From Pinguiococcus pyrenoidosus (Eukaryota > Sar > Pinguiophyceae > Pinguiochrysidales > Pinguiochrysidaceae): a stretch of 64,000 bases of DNA. A program made the position numbers and the translations under genes. The stretch's first letter is position 1. Each line of letters opens with the position of its first letter. Shown here piece after piece: positions 43,381 through 53,203 of this stretch. The stretch is from NCBI GenBank assembly GCA_019677205.1, contig JAAMXY010001049.1, positions 103,096 through 167,095 of the forward strand, in the 5' to 3' direction. The notes beneath the pieces were generated by a model. The model saw only the letters and a program-made list of their open reading frames with translations. It had not been told where the DNA came from and did no database searches.

Positions 43381-45207
43381 CTAGCATCCGTAGCGCTCGT
43401 GTCTTGCAACCTGCCGTCTATCCAATGCGGCAAGGTATGCGGCAGGGCTGGGCGAAGCAGCTGCGAAGGTGCGGATCGTGTCTGCCACTTGATAGTTCCA
43501 ACTCTCGAACCCGATGTCAGCAGCCGTCTGGCCTTGCTGGTTTCGCGCGTTCTTGTCGGCTCCCAACCTCAGCAGCATTCGCGCAGCACCTCTGTCGCCG
43601 CAAAGCGCTGCATGATGCAGGACTCCGTTGCCCTAGAAAGCATAGAGCGCCGTGAGCATGTGCTTTGTCGTGTTACAACATACAGCAGGCCCCGACGAAC
43701 ATGAGCATCGACGGCCGTCAAGTCGGCCTCGCGCTCGATGAGCAGAATGCTGACTTCCAAGCTTCCGGCCGCAAGGGCCACGTGCAGCGCCACCTCCCCC
43801 CGCGCGCTTCTCGCCTCCAGATCAGCTCCCCAATTGAGCAGCATCTCGGTCCAGTACACGTTCCCGATCTTCGCCGCGTAGTGCAGCGGACGGTACCCGT
43901 GGAAGGTTTGAGACTCTTCCATAGCATTCACGTCCGCGCCGCAACTCAGCAAGAGACCGAGAACCCTCTCGAAGCGCTCCCGTGAGGCGTTTTGCTCTGC
44001 CGGGGCTGACAGCTCGACTTCCAGAGCTGCAAGCAGCGCGATCATGAAGAACGACCGGCCCTCGAACTCACCCTTTGCGGTCAGGCCAAGTCCGAGGAGC
44101 GCGGTAAGCTCAGCGAGGTCGCCGCTGTAGCACGTGCTTGCCATTTGCAGCAGCATCGCGTCCCTCAGGTCTTCGCTCAGCTCGTGTGCGGAGAACTTCT
44201 CGACTTCGTTTTCGCGGTGCTTCTTGCGCCTGGAGTCGTTTCGCTTTCCTCGAAGCTCCTTCTCTACCTTGCGCAGCCGACTGCGTTGCGCCCGAGAAGA
44301 TTCGAGACTACCGTAGTTTGGCAGACGCAGCTGACGTATACTTTGATGCACTCTATCAACGCCGCTACCGACTCTCGTGCTGCTGAGCAGTGCGCGTGCT
44401 TGGTCAAGGATCTTCTGCTTGTCTCGCTGTCGAAGCTCTCCGAGGACGCCATTCCCGATTGCCGATGGCGGCAGAGTGCTTTTCAGAAGCTTCAGCTCGG
44501 GTTCACCATCTTCGGAATGGGGTGCCGCAGCCAAACGATCCAACGGATGCCGCCGCGACTCCAGGCAGTCCGAGACGCTTCTTTGGCGGTCCGTCTCGAG
44601 GATGGCGCGATTCAGCTTGCGGAGGTCGAAGTCGTGGGTCACAGGCCCAATCTGGTGGCGCTTCGTCGGGCGTGGACGGCGTCTCCGACGCTGCATGTTG
44701 AGTCGCATCTTCCTCACTGCGTGGGAGCGCTGTCCGGTTCTCTTCGAAAGTGCGATGATACCGCCGTCGACGTAGATCGCGTCTCGATACCGCTTCTTGA
44801 AGCCCCACAGGTGCAGGTTCTGCAAATCAAAGGTTGCAGATTAGTGGAATACAAGCCAATCCAGCATGGAGCCATTGAAAAGACGGAGGCCAAACCTTCT
44901 GAGCCTCTGCTGCGACGTCTCCGGTTTTGCCTTTTGCTCCCAGTGGCTTCAGTCGATACTGCGGGAGAGGCTGCAAGCACGCAGCTTGGCGCTGAAGGAA
45001 GGACTGTCGGTGCCGCTTCGGCACAGTCCCGTCCTCGCCTTCCCGACTCAGGAATCGGCAGTACTCCTTAAGGTCCGCAAGGACCAACGGGTCATACAAG
45101 TCCGCGGCCCAGCGCTCCTCGCTGGGCAGGATCTTGGCGTTGTCAAACTCGCCCGGTCGAGTGAACATCTTCCAGCCCGAATACTGTCTCGGTGGCGTTG
45201 CGGTCCT
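43381..45207 (-). CDS. Ankyrin-repeat protein (N-terminus incomplete)
   Basis: Supported exons: 45207-44896, 44819-43701 and 43632-43381, all phase 0, about 560 residues. The first supported exon reads RTATPPRQYSGWKMFTRPGE and begins after a strong acceptor (TTCCCCTTCCGCAGTCTAG), so at least one upstream exon should exist; the frame ending at 45390 (DPSHPLYVANGAIAE before a GT) is a candidate. The middle is basic with coiled stretches. The C-terminal third holds four to five ankyrin repeats: YRPLHYAAKIGNVYWTEMLL, GEVALHVALAAGSLEVSILL, then, after a splice at AH|GN, GNGVLHHAALCGDRGAARML and NARNQQGQTAADIGF. Ankyrin repeats mediate protein binding; the partner is unknown. ATG at 45166-45168 would be the fallback start. 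Confidence 0.7.
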
Positions 45208-45930
45208 CTAGACTGCGGAAGGGGAAGCAGCCTCTTCAGAAAAGTTCGCTGCAACTTCTGGCTGGTAAAGGAGGCGCTATCAAAGTGTGCAAGCCGCTTC
45301 GCAGCGGAGATCAACGCTGAGAGGTATGGCAGGACTGCCTTTTCTCCTCCTCCGGCACTCCTTCTTCAACACCCCTCCCTCCCCTACACCTCAGCAATGG
45401 CGCCGTTGGCGACGTACAAAGGATGGGATGGGTCCACTTCCGCTTCCGCTTCCGCTTCCGCTGATTTCTTTCCTTTGTTCTCGTAGGTCCGGAACTGTTG
45501 AGTCCGGAAGTTGCCGGTTCCGGACTTTGCCGGACCAAGGAAGTCCGGAAGTACAGTACAGTATCCAATTTCCTTTTTGCTTTTTCTTTTTGCTTTTCCT
45601 TTTCCTTTTCCTCGTTTTCCTTGTTCTTTTCATCCCAAGAGTACCAAAGTGTATCTACGAAATGAAGTACCTTTTGAAGTACTGTTCTAGAGGTACCACG
45701 GTAGGTTTGCGTTTCCCATTGCGCGATGTGTCCGCGTTTGAACTTGCGTGCGCCCGCTTGCCGAACCGGACGGCCAAAACGATGAACGCCGCAAACTGGT
45801 CGCGGGCGCGTTCTTCAACGTCCGCCTGAACGCTCCTTTCTCGCGCTCCGGCGTCGACATAGGCTCATACCCTTTGGTTTCGAGCGTCGCGCGCGCGTGG
45901 AAAAGTGCTGAAACGGCTTCGGAAAGGACC
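45208..45930. other. Low-complexity divergent region with TCCGGA repeats and a pyrimidine tract
   Basis: Between the ankyrin gene (-) and topoisomerase I (+). At 45440-45470 there are CTTCCG hexamer repeats. At about 45485-45555 TCCGGA recurs about five times, and at 45565-45630 there is a T/C-rich tract. A further N-terminal exon of the ankyrin gene may end at 45390. The frame upstream of TOP1 stays open to 45748 but starts at a GTG. Confidence 0.45.
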
Positions 45931-48156
45931 ATGTCCGACGAAGAAGATAATCTCACGCTGAAAGATCTCGCCCGGCTAGCGCCGCCGCGACGCGCTGCCG
46001 CGTCCAACGTGAAGTACGCCGAGGACGATAGTAAGGACGAGGAGGCCGATGAGGACTTCATGGACGTTCAGCCCAGGGCGAAGACGGCGTCGAAGAGAAG
46101 AAGCCCCGCGAAGCCCACAAAGAAGCGCGTGAAACCGGAGCCGAGCGCGCGCGCCCCGTCCGCCAAGCCGCCTCGAAAGCGCGCGAAGCTGGAGGCGGCG
46201 CCCAAGGCGAAGTATTTGTCGAAGCAGGAGCGCGTGGACGCGGCGATGAAGGCGTTCAAGTGGTGGGAGCACCCAGATCACCCGGAGGGCATCCAGTGGC
46301 GGCAGCTGGAGCATGCCGGCGTGGCGTTTCCCCCGGACTATGTGCCTCACAACACGCCGATCACCTACGATGGGCGGGACATTGCGCTCAACGCGGCGGC
46401 GGAGGAAGTGGCGACTTGGTACGCCGATCTCCCGCTCGACGGCCCGCAGCTGGGGGACCCGGAGTGGGCGCCGACGTTCAACAAGAACTTCATGAGCGAC
46501 TTTCGGAAGGTGCTGGGCGACCGCCACGCCATCCGGAGCTTCGACAAGATCAGTTGGACCGGCTTGCGCAACTACACCGCTTCGAAGAAGCTGGTCAAGC
46601 GATCCGCAACCGACGACGAGAAGGCCAAGGTGAAGGCCGACAAGCTGGCGACGCGGTCGCGATTTGGCTTCGCCTTGGTGGATGGGCACTTGGAGAAGGT
46701 TGGAAACTTCACCATCGAGCTGCCGGGTCTGTTCCGCGGGCGTGGCAAGCACCCGAAGACCGGGAAAATCAAGGAGCGCATCCCGCCGGAGCAGCTGACG
46801 CTGAATTTTGGGGAGAACGCGCCGCCGCCCATCTGCCCGATCCCAGGCCACGCTTGGGGCGCCGTGCAGCACGACCAGAGCGTCACGTGGCTCGTGACGT
46901 GGCGGGAGAACATCATGGAGGCGAACAAGTACGTGATGCTGGCCGCAATGTCGAGCCTGAAGGGGAAAAGCGATCGGGACAAGTACGCCAAGGCGGCCAA
47001 GCTCAAGGGACACATCGAAGCCATCCGGCGGAATTATCGCACTGGCCTGCAGAGCAAGAGCGGCGGCGATCGTCAGATAGCAACCGCCATGTGGCTCATC
47101 GACATCTATGCATTGCGTGTGGGGGGGGAGAAGGGGGAAGACGAGGCCGACACCGTCGGGTGCTGCAGCCTCCGGCTCGAGCATTTCACATTCCACGAGG
47201 ATTCGGAGTCTCAGGTTGACCTGGAGTTCCTTGGTAAGGACTCCATGCGCTTCAAGCAGACGATTGACTTCTCGACCTACGGGGACATCGGCATGAAGGT
47301 GTTGCGCAACCTGAAGGAGTTCATGAGGGGGAAGCGGAAGAGCGAGGACGTGTTCGATCGGCTGAACCCGACGATTCTGAACAACCATCTGCAGTCCATC
47401 ATGCCCGGTCTCACGGCCAAGGTCTTCCGTACGTACAATGCCTCTGAGACGCTCCAGAACGAGCTGCCGGACGCCGAGGACATGGAAGGGCTCACCGTGC
47501 CAGAGAAAGTAGTTCAGTACAATGAAGCCAATCGCAAGGTGGCGATTCTCTGCAATCACCAAAAGACCGTCTCCAGCGCCGCGCAGGAGGGCCTCGACGC
47601 GCTGGCGAAGAAGCTAGAGGACCTCAAGTCCCAGAAGAGGGAGCTGGTGGCCATCAAGAACAAGCTCGCCAAGGGAGAGACGAAGGGAATCCGGCTGAGT
47701 ACCGAGAACGCCATCCAGGCCTCGGCAGACGCCGCCAAGGCTCGTGCAGATAGGCTCCGAAATAGCGCCAAGACAGATGAGGAGCGCATCGCAGCAACGA
47801 AGGCGACGGACGAGTCGAAGAAGCTGAGAAGGGAAGCTGCGGCAGTGAAGTTCTCGCAGGCGCACCTGTTCAAGCAGATCCCATCGGATGTCTCCAAGGT
47901 GACCAGCCGCATCAACAAGTGGACGGAGAAGATCCAGAAGATGGAGCTGCAACTGCGAAACAAGACGGACAACAAGGAAGTTGCTCTCGGGACGTCCAAG
48001 ATCAACTACATGGACCCCCGCATCACAGTAGCGTGGTGCAAGCGCGTCGAGTTGCCGATCGAGAGGGTGTTCGCCAAAGCCCTGCGGGAGAAGTTCAATT
48101 GGGCGATGGCCGTGCCACCGGATTGGAAGTTTGAGGCACCGTCAGACTCGGATTGA
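45931..48156 (+). CDS. TOP1: DNA topoisomerase IB
   Basis: Relaxes supercoils by a transient 3'-phosphotyrosine. Single exon, 741 residues, starting MSDEEDNLTL. The N-terminal domain is short and Lys-rich (about 1-95: KRRSPAKPTKKRVKPEPSAR). The core domain begins KWWEHPDHPEGIQWRQLEHA and contains GLFRGRGKHPKTGKIKERI, IDIYALRVGGEKGEDEADTV (with the catalytic Arg after ALRVG), LEFLGKDSMRF (catalytic Lys) and a downstream linker coiled coil. The C-terminal domain has LGTSKINYMDPRITVAWCKR, in which the Tyr of SKINY is the nucleophile. Length is close to human TOP1 (765). The antisense 528-residue ORF is a shadow. Confidence 0.95.
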   Translation: MSDEEDNLTLKDLARLAPPRRAAASNVKYAEDDSKDEEADEDFMDVQPRAKTASKRRSPAKPTKKRVKPEPSARAPSAKPPRKRAKLEAAPKAKYLSKQERVDAAMKAFKWWEHPDHPEGIQWRQLEHAGVAFPPDYVPHNTPITYDGRDIALNAAAEEVATWYADLPLDGPQLGDPEWAPTFNKNFMSDFRKVLGDRHAIRSFDKISWTGLRNYTASKKLVKRSATDDEKAKVKADKLATRSRFGFALVDGHLEKVGNFTIELPGLFRGRGKHPKTGKIKERIPPEQLTLNFGENAPPPICPIPGHAWGAVQHDQSVTWLVTWRENIMEANKYVMLAAMSSLKGKSDRDKYAKAAKLKGHIEAIRRNYRTGLQSKSGGDRQIATAMWLIDIYALRVGGEKGEDEADTVGCCSLRLEHFTFHEDSESQVDLEFLGKDSMRFKQTIDFSTYGDIGMKVLRNLKEFMRGKRKSEDVFDRLNPTILNNHLQSIMPGLTAKVFRTYNASETLQNELPDAEDMEGLTVPEKVVQYNEANRKVAILCNHQKTVSSAAQEGLDALAKKLEDLKSQKRELVAIKNKLAKGETKGIRLSTENAIQASADAAKARADRLRNSAKTDEERIAATKATDESKKLRREAAAVKFSQAHLFKQIPSDVSKVTSRINKWTEKIQKMELQLRNKTDNKEVALGTSKINYMDPRITVAWCKRVELPIERVFAKALREKFNWAMAVPPDWKFEAPSDSD

Positions 48157-48270
48157 GGAAGGAGATTGGCCAGAAGTAGTTTTACTCTCTCAAGTGCGCT
48201 GATGATCGTTTGGCTCTCTGCACTGCGGCGTTGGCGATGCGCCAGGAGTGATTGCGAACTCGAGTATCCT

Positions 48271-48347
48271 TGCTTCTTCTTCTTCTCTCTCTCTCTCTCT
48301 CTCTTTGTCTCGCTCGCTCTCGCTCTCTCTTTGTCTCTCTCTTTGTT
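48271..48347. repeat. Pyrimidine (CT/CTTT) microsatellite
   Basis: CTTCTTCTTCTCTCTCTCTCT passing into CTCGCTCTCGCTCTCTCTTTGTCTCTCTC, about 75 bp, between the TOP1 stop and the small gene on the - strand. It is likely hypervariable in length. Confidence 0.8.
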
Positions 48348-48382
48348 TCCCGACGTCCACAGGAAGATTCCATGTCGGCGAC

Positions 48383-48826
48383 TCACAGCATAGTCTCATC
48401 TACGTCTGCTGCGGACGCATTTTGTCGCATGGTTCTCTTGCTGTCAAGAACATCTTCCTCGGCGTCTTCTTCCGCTTGGCCCCGTTCTCTGTCGCTGCCA
48501 AAGTCAGTCTGGATGGCTGCCTGAAGCTTTGACGTCAGGATGAAGAGCCTTAGGAGGCACTCATCAACGGACGGTCCGGCGCCATGCAGGCTTGCGTCCT
48601 GCGGAGCGGCAGAGGGAAACGCCTCTGCGCTTCCGCTTGTTCGCTTCTTCGGCGCCGTGAAGCTCCGCTTCAGTCTCTTCCGCATCTGCGGCGGTGAACT
48701 CTGCTTGGTGTCTGGCGGTGGAGTGACGTTGCTTGACGCACCGCTCGCATCTCCAATGCCACTCAAGTTGATCTCTTGTCCGTAAAAGGCGTCGATCTGC
48801 CGCTCAAGTCCGGTTCCGTTGTTCAT
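48383..48826 (-). CDS. Small unknown protein, possibly the last exon of a longer gene
   Basis: 147 residues from ATG 48824-48826. The sequence is Ser/Pro/Lys-rich in the first two thirds (QMRKRLKRSFTAPKKRTSGS is strongly basic), followed by one predicted helix (VDECLLRLFILTSKLQAAIQ) and an acidic tail (RGQAEEDAEEDVLDSK). The frame is open upstream to about 48880 and beyond a possible CAG acceptor near 48917. A candidate upstream exon between 48985 and 49110 (ASTALHDVKPQHLRPSFARL) is suggested by composition only. No family is recognised. Confidence 0.35.
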   Translation of the reverse strand: MNNGTGLERQIDAFYGQEINLSGIGDASGASSNVTPPPDTKQSSPPQMRKRLKRSFTAPKKRTSGSAEAFPSAAPQDASLHGAGPSVDECLLRLFILTSKLQAAIQTDFGSDRERGQAEEDAEEDVLDSKRTMRQNASAADVDETML

Positions 48827-49243
48827 AGTCTCTCCCAACGAGCTTCGCCCAATGATCTTTGTGTTCTGATATGACCACAACGAGGTGCGCGTTGCTTTGA
48901 GATGCTGTACGCTGAAGAAGAGGTGCGATGGTGAGTGCGCAACCAGTGATCGTAGACGATGGGCTCATGAAGCGGCGTCGACTGCCAACAGAGCAGCGCT
49001 TTGTATCTTGGCATCTGGATCGATACTGCGCTCACGAGACAACGCGTTGCTTTGCGCCGAAAGCCTCGCGAACGAGGGCCGCAGATGCTGCGGCTTGACG
49101 TCATGAAGCGCAGTGCTGGCCTGAGGTGAAGTGTGGGTGCTGGTCGTGGCGCGCTGGAAGGCGGATGTTGGACGGCTGGCGGAGGAGACATCTTGGAGCG
49201 TTTGGATGCAACCACTTTACGTCCGCTGTCCACTTCCACGCAC
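48827..49243. other. Gap between small unknown gene and LSM6
   Basis: 417 bp that may contain 5' exons of the gene ending at 48383, since frames on the - strand are partly open. No exon is secure. Confidence 0.3.
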
Positions 49244-49611
49244 TCATCTCTTCTGGGCGCTGATGTAAAGCACATTGTTGCCACGAATGAAGCAGTCCCC
49301 GTACTTCGCTTTCAGCTGCCCGTTCACGTACTCCTCCGTCTGCTCCATTGCAATGTTCATGAAGCCGTCCAAACACGCCAAGATCCCTGTGTCATAGCGC
49401 GAAGCGTGAGAAGTGCCATGTTCGTTCGCCTTCACAGCACAGCGCTCTACGCACCTCTATATTCCACTGTGGAGTTGAGCTTTACTACGACAGGCCGCCC
49501 CAGAACCGAACGCAAGAAGTCGCTCGGATTGCTCTTTTGAACATCGGTTTTGGCCTCCACAGCGCCTTGCGTCTCCGCCTCCGCCGCGGCTGCAGCCGGT
49601 GCTTCTGACAT
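49244..49611 (-). CDS. LSM6: U6 snRNA-associated Sm-like protein LSM6
   Basis: Subunit of the LSm2-8 ring (U6 snRNA, splicing) and LSm1-7 ring (mRNA decay). Exons 49611-49455 and 49386-49244, 99 residues. The phase-1 intron joins LNSTVEYR|GILACLDGFMNIA. The Sm fold is complete: SNPSDFLRSVLGRPVVVKLN (Sm1), CLDGFMNIAMEQTEEYVNGQ, and FIRGNNVLYISAQKR (Sm2, with the RGxNV RNA-binding motif). Compared with the human protein it adds an Ala/Glu-rich N-terminal extension of about 20 residues (MSEAPAAAAAEAETQGAVEA). The start is the ATG just upstream of this extension. Confidence 0.93.
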
Positions 49612-49898
49612 TGTGTGAGCGATCTACGCAGAACGACGCGCGACTTTAGCTGGAAAACGCCCAAACACCGCGCAAGATCTCCGGATTCAGCGGCGCTTCG
49701 TAGCCGTCGACCTGCGGCCAAGGGGAGTATGCAATATGGAGTACATATACTTTTCTGTTTCTCACAAAACAAAATCATAAAATGACTAAAAATAATATGG
49801 AATTGTTTTTTTGGATGAACGGACCTCTGATTTTTCCCGCCATTTTTACTTGATTTGCTTGGAGGTCTGTAAACGCGCGGCAGCGTGCCAAGCTCAAA
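49612..49898. promoter_or_regulatory. Divergent gap between LSM6 and ORC2, AT-rich centre
   Basis: 287 bp; bases about 49725-49815 are AT-rich (CAAAACAAAATCATAAAATG). Probable shared promoter. Confidence 0.4.
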
Positions 49899-51842
49899 AT
49901 GCCTTCCGTTGCCTTCAATCCCTTCGCGCAGACGAGTCACTTTCGCTTCGACGACATGTGGCGATTTTTGAAGAACGAGAAGAAGTGGCGCTACAGGAAC
50001 GCGCCGAAGAAGTTCCTCGGCGCAACCTGGCTTTACCACGGGCCAGACTTCGATCCGAAAAACATCAAACTCGGAGAGAATGCTTTCTTAGATGGAGACA
50101 TGATCGTGGAGTACATTCGAAAGAATCCCACGCTAGACTGTGAGTTTCGCGAGTTCCTCGTCCGCTCGGAAGAGAAGCGAAGCGCGAAGAGGAAAGCAAA
50201 GGAGAGACCCACGAAGAAGCCCGAGATCGAAGTGGACGAAGTGGACGAAGTGGAGCCGCTTCCTGAGCTCCAGCCGCTTCTGAGTGATGACGAGAGCGAC
50301 GGAGCAGACGACGGGGGGGATCCGGAGCCAGATGGCGCAGCAGGCGCGACGAAGCGTTCGGCCATTGCGCTGCCCAGCGGCGTGGTGACCGAGGCGCTGG
50401 AGTCTCTCTTCCACATCGAGCAGGGTGGGCACGGCCGAGTCGCGAAGAAGCGAATGGGGAGAAAAGCCGCATCTGCGAGGCACAAGAAGCGGCCTCGAAA
50501 AGGTGGCGGCGCGGATCCGCTGGGGAGACCCGACGAGACGGCGACGCCTTCGGGCAAGGAGGATGGGACTTACGCAGAGAGGGAGCTCCGGAAGTTTTTA
50601 GATGCTAGGCTGCTCCCCTTAGAAGAGATAGAAGCTCATAAGCTGAGGCAGTCGGACTTCCGCGCACATGGCTTTCCGGAGACGAGCGAGGCGGCGATTC
50701 AAGCGCTGCAGCAGAGCTATTTGCGGAGGTTTTCTTCGTGGCAACTCCAGCTGCTCTCCGGCTTCAACTTGGTCTTACATGGCATAGGCGATCGAGAGGC
50801 GTGTCTTGCCAAGTTTGCTGAAGAGGCGCTCACGGACGGATTCGTGGCCTTTCGGGGTGCGAAAGCAGATAGCTCCGACTCGCCCGAAGCCTTGTCGTCG
50901 CCGTCGGAAGCGGCAGGCATGCGAGATATGCTTGAGGCGATTGCGACAGAGGGCCTTCTCCTCAGTAGGGCTTCACTTGTCGCGGGAGGCGCCGAGCTGC
51001 AGTTCGCTCATGAGCTGGTCTCGCGGCTGGAGCGGAACTTTGAGAAGCTAGAAGCATACGACCCCAGCAAGACCGAGCAAGTCGCCGAGGTCCTTGGGAG
51101 CACGGCCACCGGCCGAATCCGGCAACGACACAGGCGAAGCACTGCTGCGCCAGGGCAACGGGGCATTGGCCAGCAGCGGACGGCCTGTGCGCGGCTGTAC
51201 ATCGTCATCTGCGATTTCGAGGGCTTCCTCGAGGCGTCCGTGGCGCACAACCACATGAGGATGCAAGACGTGGTGGAGACGCTGAGCGTTTTCGCCAACT
51301 CCAACTGCTGTCATGTGTGCATCTCCATTCGGAATCCCAACACCTCCATGCTGCTGGACGCGCACACCGTCGAAGCCTGCAACTTCGTCTTCGAGCACGC
51401 CCCCACGTATCTGTACCATCGGCTTGAGCTCGATGCGATCAATGGCGACGTGGATAGCGCGAAGGCCTCCCGGCTCCGGAGCACGGCAGAAAGTCGCGTA
51501 GGCCTGCTGCACGTGCTTGCGAGTCTGACGCCGAGGCACATCGAGGTTTTGCAGATAGTTGCGTCTCACGTGATGGAGCCGGCCATGGAGCCTCCGGTGG
51601 CGCCAGAGAAGAGCGGGCGGGGGAAGGGCGAGGTGGAGTCTCGTCCTGCAAAAGCTGGCCTGTCCTTCCACGACCTGCTGCAGCGATGCCAGCGGACAAT
51701 GCTATGCCCGAACGAGATGAAGCTGCGGCAGTACATGAGGGAGCTGCTTGACCACAATCTGATTGAAGAGCGCGGGACGGAGATTGGCGTACCTCGATCG
51801 ACGGAGGATATCCGGCTGATCGCCGCGTACAAACACCACTAG
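49899..51842 (+). CDS. ORC2: Origin recognition complex subunit 2
   Basis: Replication-origin binding subunit with an inactive AAA+-like core. Single exon, 647 residues. The N-terminal 250 residues contain a small start domain (TWLYHGPDFDPKNIKLGENA, FLDGDMIVEYIRKNPTLDCE) and a long acidic/basic linker with NLS-like RHKKRPRK. The ORC2 core starts at about 270: YLRRFSSWQLQLLSGFNLVL then HGIGDREACLAKFA, the degenerate Walker A position (family Y-G-x-G-S-K), followed by DGFVAFRG. Later come YIVICDFEG at the Walker B position, CHVCISIRNPNTSMLLDA and the winged-helix end (LTPRHIEVLQIVASHVME ... LRQYMRELLDHNLIEER). The Walker A lysine is absent, as usual for ORC2. Confidence 0.83.
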   Translation: MPSVAFNPFAQTSHFRFDDMWRFLKNEKKWRYRNAPKKFLGATWLYHGPDFDPKNIKLGENAFLDGDMIVEYIRKNPTLDCEFREFLVRSEEKRSAKRKAKERPTKKPEIEVDEVDEVEPLPELQPLLSDDESDGADDGGDPEPDGAAGATKRSAIALPSGVVTEALESLFHIEQGGHGRVAKKRMGRKAASARHKKRPRKGGGADPLGRPDETATPSGKEDGTYAERELRKFLDARLLPLEEIEAHKLRQSDFRAHGFPETSEAAIQALQQSYLRRFSSWQLQLLSGFNLVLHGIGDREACLAKFAEEALTDGFVAFRGAKADSSDSPEALSSPSEAAGMRDMLEAIATEGLLLSRASLVAGGAELQFAHELVSRLERNFEKLEAYDPSKTEQVAEVLGSTATGRIRQRHRRSTAAPGQRGIGQQRTACARLYIVICDFEGFLEASVAHNHMRMQDVVETLSVFANSNCCHVCISIRNPNTSMLLDAHTVEACNFVFEHAPTYLYHRLELDAINGDVDSAKASRLRSTAESRVGLLHVLASLTPRHIEVLQIVASHVMEPAMEPPVAPEKSGRGKGEVESRPAKAGLSFHDLLQRCQRTMLCPNEMKLRQYMRELLDHNLIEERGTEIGVPRSTEDIRLIAAYKHH

Positions 51843-51908
51843 AAGTTGCTACCGCTCCAACAAATGCATTTCTTTTCGACTGAGGATGTGCTACGTTCTT
51901 TTTCATTT

Positions 51909-53203
51909 TCAAGTGACAACAGCTTTCCCCCCGGACGCTGATTTCACGCGGGGACCTCGATGCTTTCGCCGAAGCGAAGGTGACGGCGGCGTGGGGACGT
52001 TCTCTCCTTCTTCCTTGAAGCGGTGGCCGCCCGGCACTTTCAGCTTCGCCTCGCGGGCGGTCCACGACTTTCCCTCTGCCTCGTCGCTGAGACTGCGCTG
52101 CCACCGCGCAGACGGGCCTAAGGAGTCCAGCGTTCCACTGCGGCCAACGGCTCCGGCGCTTCGCCGAAGGGCGTCTGCAGCGCGATCACCGCTCTTCTTG
52201 CAGACAGAGCTGTCCAGCGATTCTCGCGACTGCCCCGCCTCCACGGCCACGAGTGGCGCCAGCGGCAGCCTCGGCTTCTCCTCCGGTCCATCATGCGCCT
52301 CCGACACGTAGAAGGCGGGCTTCCCGTCTGCGTTGATGGTCATCTGGAGGCCGCCCAGGAAGTGGCTTCTCACCACATCCTCGAGCACCTGCCTCACGTC
52401 GTCGTGCGCTCTGGCGAGGCTCTTCAGCGCGCCGAGGCCGTCAACGTCTCTGCCTCTGTCTTCGCGGAGGATGCGGCGCACGCGCGACAGCAAGCCTCTC
52501 ACATTGGACGCCACCTCCACGATCTGCGCGGAGCGGCCAGTCATAGGCACCTCCGCATGGACAGTGGTCAGCAGCGTGTCCACGTGCAAGAAGATCTCCA
52601 CGTCGCATCGCATGCTGTGGGCCCAGAAGAACTTGCTGCCTTGAAAGATGCGGCGCCCGCGGCTCCGGTGCCGCAGTCTGGGGAGAGTCTCGACTGCGTT
52701 TCCACCATCACTCTCCGGTCGAGTATCTTGCTTCGCCGACCACTCCTCATCAGCCGTCCGCTCTCGACGCCAGACCGGCGAGTCCAGCCCGTACACGAAG
52801 CTCCGAAACGCCGCGTAGTCCAGGGTGCCATGCTGGTCGAAGTCCAGCGCGTCCGCCAGGTCCGCCATTTCCTCGGCGCGACAGCGTGTGCCCTTGGGCA
52901 TGATGCTGCGGATGCGGAGCAGCAGCTCCGACGCGACGATCCGGTGACGTCGGAGGCTCTCCAGCTGGCTGGGCGGTTTGGGCCCGACATCTTTGGTGTC
53001 CGCCGCAAAGAACGCGAAGATCTCCGGGGTGGTCATGCCCGCCTGTCTGGCCTTGGTGATCACGCGGCCCAGGACCTCCACGATTTTGCTACTGGGTCTC
53101 GTGCCTATGCGATGGGATCCGCTCGTCAGTCGACGAACTAAGCAACAGTTTTGGTCGTGAAGAGCTCAGCGCCGCGACCGGTACCTGAGGCAAACTGCGC
53201 CAT
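51909..53203 (-). CDS. EF-hand protein of unknown family, 415 residues
   Basis: Two exons: 53203-53185 (19 nt, MAQFAS plus one base) and 53137-51909. The 47-bp intron has phase 1 and joins to VRRLTSGSHRIGTRPSSKIV. The 19-nt exon is inferred because the main exon is open and conserved-looking upstream of its first GTG but has no ATG. An EF-hand-like loop DFDQHGTLDYAAF sits in LADALDFDQHGTLDYAAFRS (about residues 95-107). The middle part (FQGSKFFWAHSMRCDVEIFL, VDTLLTTVHAEVPMTG, ASNVRGLLSRVRRILREDRG) looks globular; the C-terminal 130 residues are basic and disordered. Family not recognised; calcium binding is inferred from one loop only. Confidence 0.6.

Noticed and set aside
45976-47562. 528-residue - strand ORF opposite topoisomerase I
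   Set aside because: Antisense shadow of the TOP1 core; composition is Arg/His/Leu-rich with no motif.
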